From: Vibrio atypicus
GTDB taxonomy: Bacteria; Pseudomonadota; Gammaproteobacteria; Enterobacterales; Vibrionaceae
DNA: 64,000 bases
Assembly: GCF_009811315.1 (NCBI RefSeq)
Contig: NZ_BLID01000004.1
Location: 124,001 to 188,000, forward strand
Direction of reading: 5' to 3'
Below, piece by piece: positions 63,381-64,000 of the stretch. The notes below the pieces were generated by a model. The model was not told the DNA's origin. It saw nothing but the letters and a program-made list of their open reading frames with translations, and made no database searches. Positions within the stretch are counted from its first letter, which is position 1. The number at the start of each line of letters is the position of its first letter. Position numbers and translations under genes: made by a program.

Positions 63381-64000
63381 CTAATTATCAAAACCATGAT
63401 TCGGTGGTACTTCATAAACCCATGCCGAGTTTCCTGTACCTTCAATTTTAATTTGTCCATCAGGGTGTCCGATAAAACCTAAAATTGAGTCTTTACCGAA
63501 TGTGAATGTAACGGGATAATTTTGTTTATCTATCGTAAATCCACCTGACCAAGTTCGTATCCCTTCATTCTGGAATTCATTGGATTCCACTTGAATTTCG
63601 ATATTGGAATTATCAGGAAGAGTAATGTTAATCTGGTCTCCTTGATTTAATGCTCTGAATTGCAGCACGTCCTGAAACTCGATAGCTTTAATGCTCTCAA
63701 CATACGGGCTCTTTGGTTTTATTGCCCCTAATGATTCCGACGGATTAATATCTTTCCAAACTTCATCAATTATTCTAGGCTCCTTTGATTTATCCTCCTT
63801 TACTAGCACTTGTTTATCTACAACCCTAGTTACCGCTTCCTCTTGAGAAAAAGGTATAGCGTCTATGTTATTAATAATATGACGTTCAATTTTTTCTAAT
63901 GGCCTGCTCTCCTCATTAATTACCAAATCCCGTTCTGATTTATTATCTGAAACATCACTTTTATTTATGATGCAAAAAACACCAACAAATAAAATAGACA
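63381..64000 (-). CDS. Partial membrane-anchored protein with propeptide-like C-terminus
   Basis: The frame is open through the right edge; its true start lies beyond 64000. Within the window about 206 codons are seen. They begin in a hydrophobic segment (SILFVGVFCII, 63965-63998), then a charged linker, then a beta-rich C-terminal domain (about the last 110 residues). That domain contains WSGGFTID, VTFTFGKDSILGFIGH and AWVYEVPP, a pattern resembling the N-terminal propeptide region of some secreted M12-type proteases (W.G, phi-G-x-I, Wxxx(E/D)). I infer an anchored chaperone or inhibitor, comparable in idea to CpaB for CpaA of Acinetobacter; homology is unproven. It precedes the protease by 52 bases. 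Confidence 0.65.
   Translation of the reverse strand, partial: SILFVGVFCIINKSDVSDNKSERDLVINEESRPLEKIERHIINNIDAIPFSQEEAVTRVVDKQVLVKEDKSKEPRIIDEVWKDINPSESLGAIKPKSPYVESIKAIEFQDVLQFRALNQGDQINITLPDNSNIEIQVESNEFQNEGIRTWSGGFTIDKQNYPVTFTFGKDSILGFIGHPDGQIKIEGTGNSAWVYEVPPNHGFDN

Overview
The window is chromosomal DNA of a marine gammaproteobacterium, almost certainly a Vibrio. The evidence is a polar-flagellar cluster in Vibrio order (three tandem flagellins, flaG, fliD, flaI, fliS, flrABC, fliE-to-fliR, flhB), a HubP/FimV polar landmark gene, a TfoS-type chitin sensor beside znuABC, and vibrio-like synteny around fabB, mnmC, epmC, aroC, prmB and smrB. The species cannot be fixed from this stretch. No tRNA, rRNA, insertion sequence, phage or CRISPR array was seen; the window is mostly core genome with a few accessory genes.

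Layout. 1-4.0 kb: a candidate tfoR small RNA (+) and tfoS (-), the chitin-to-competence switch. 4.1-6.8 kb: divergent znuA / znuCB zinc uptake genes around a Zur-box-like palindrome. 6.8-12.7 kb: truA-accD-folC-dedD-cvpA-purF (-), with a PurR box before cvpA. 12.7-17.9 kb: a giant acidic, repeat-rich fimV/hubP. 18.0-21.7 kb: fabB, pdxB and asd (-); the fabB 3' region looks like the FarS small RNA. 21.8-28.1 kb: mnmC (+), an FMN-reductase-like gene, yfcL, a secreted GEVED/LruC protein with a lipoprotein, and epmC. 28.3-35.1 kb: a TRIC/YadS-like channel, a periplasmic 5'-nucleotidase, a stand-alone EAL protein, a small unknown ORF, aroC, prmB and smrB. 35.2-60.4 kb: the flagellar cluster, read leftwards from flagellin to flhB. 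60.5-64 kb: a DyP peroxidase (YfeX-like), a DUF2919 membrane protein (YfeZ-like), a secreted metzincin protease, and a partial membrane-anchored gene running off the right edge.

How the genes work together. The flagellar block shows the Vibrio hierarchy in its DNA. FlrA is the top sigma54 activator. Good or plausible sigma54 (-24/-12) sites precede fliE, fliK and flrB. FlrB/FlrC follow, and sigma28-type promoters precede each of the three flagellins. HubP, encoded in the same window, is the polar anchor known in Vibrio to recruit FlhF/FlhG and ParA1.

The most interesting items are: (i) the tfoS/tfoR pair, with a kinase-like remnant and no receiver domain in TfoS; (ii) a FarS-like 3'UTR RNA; (iii) a metalloprotease with no propeptide of its own beside a membrane-anchored protein whose C-terminus resembles such a propeptide, a possible in-trans chaperone/inhibitor; (iv) several nested in-frame repeat arrays in fimV; (v) FlhB with NPEH in place of NPTH.
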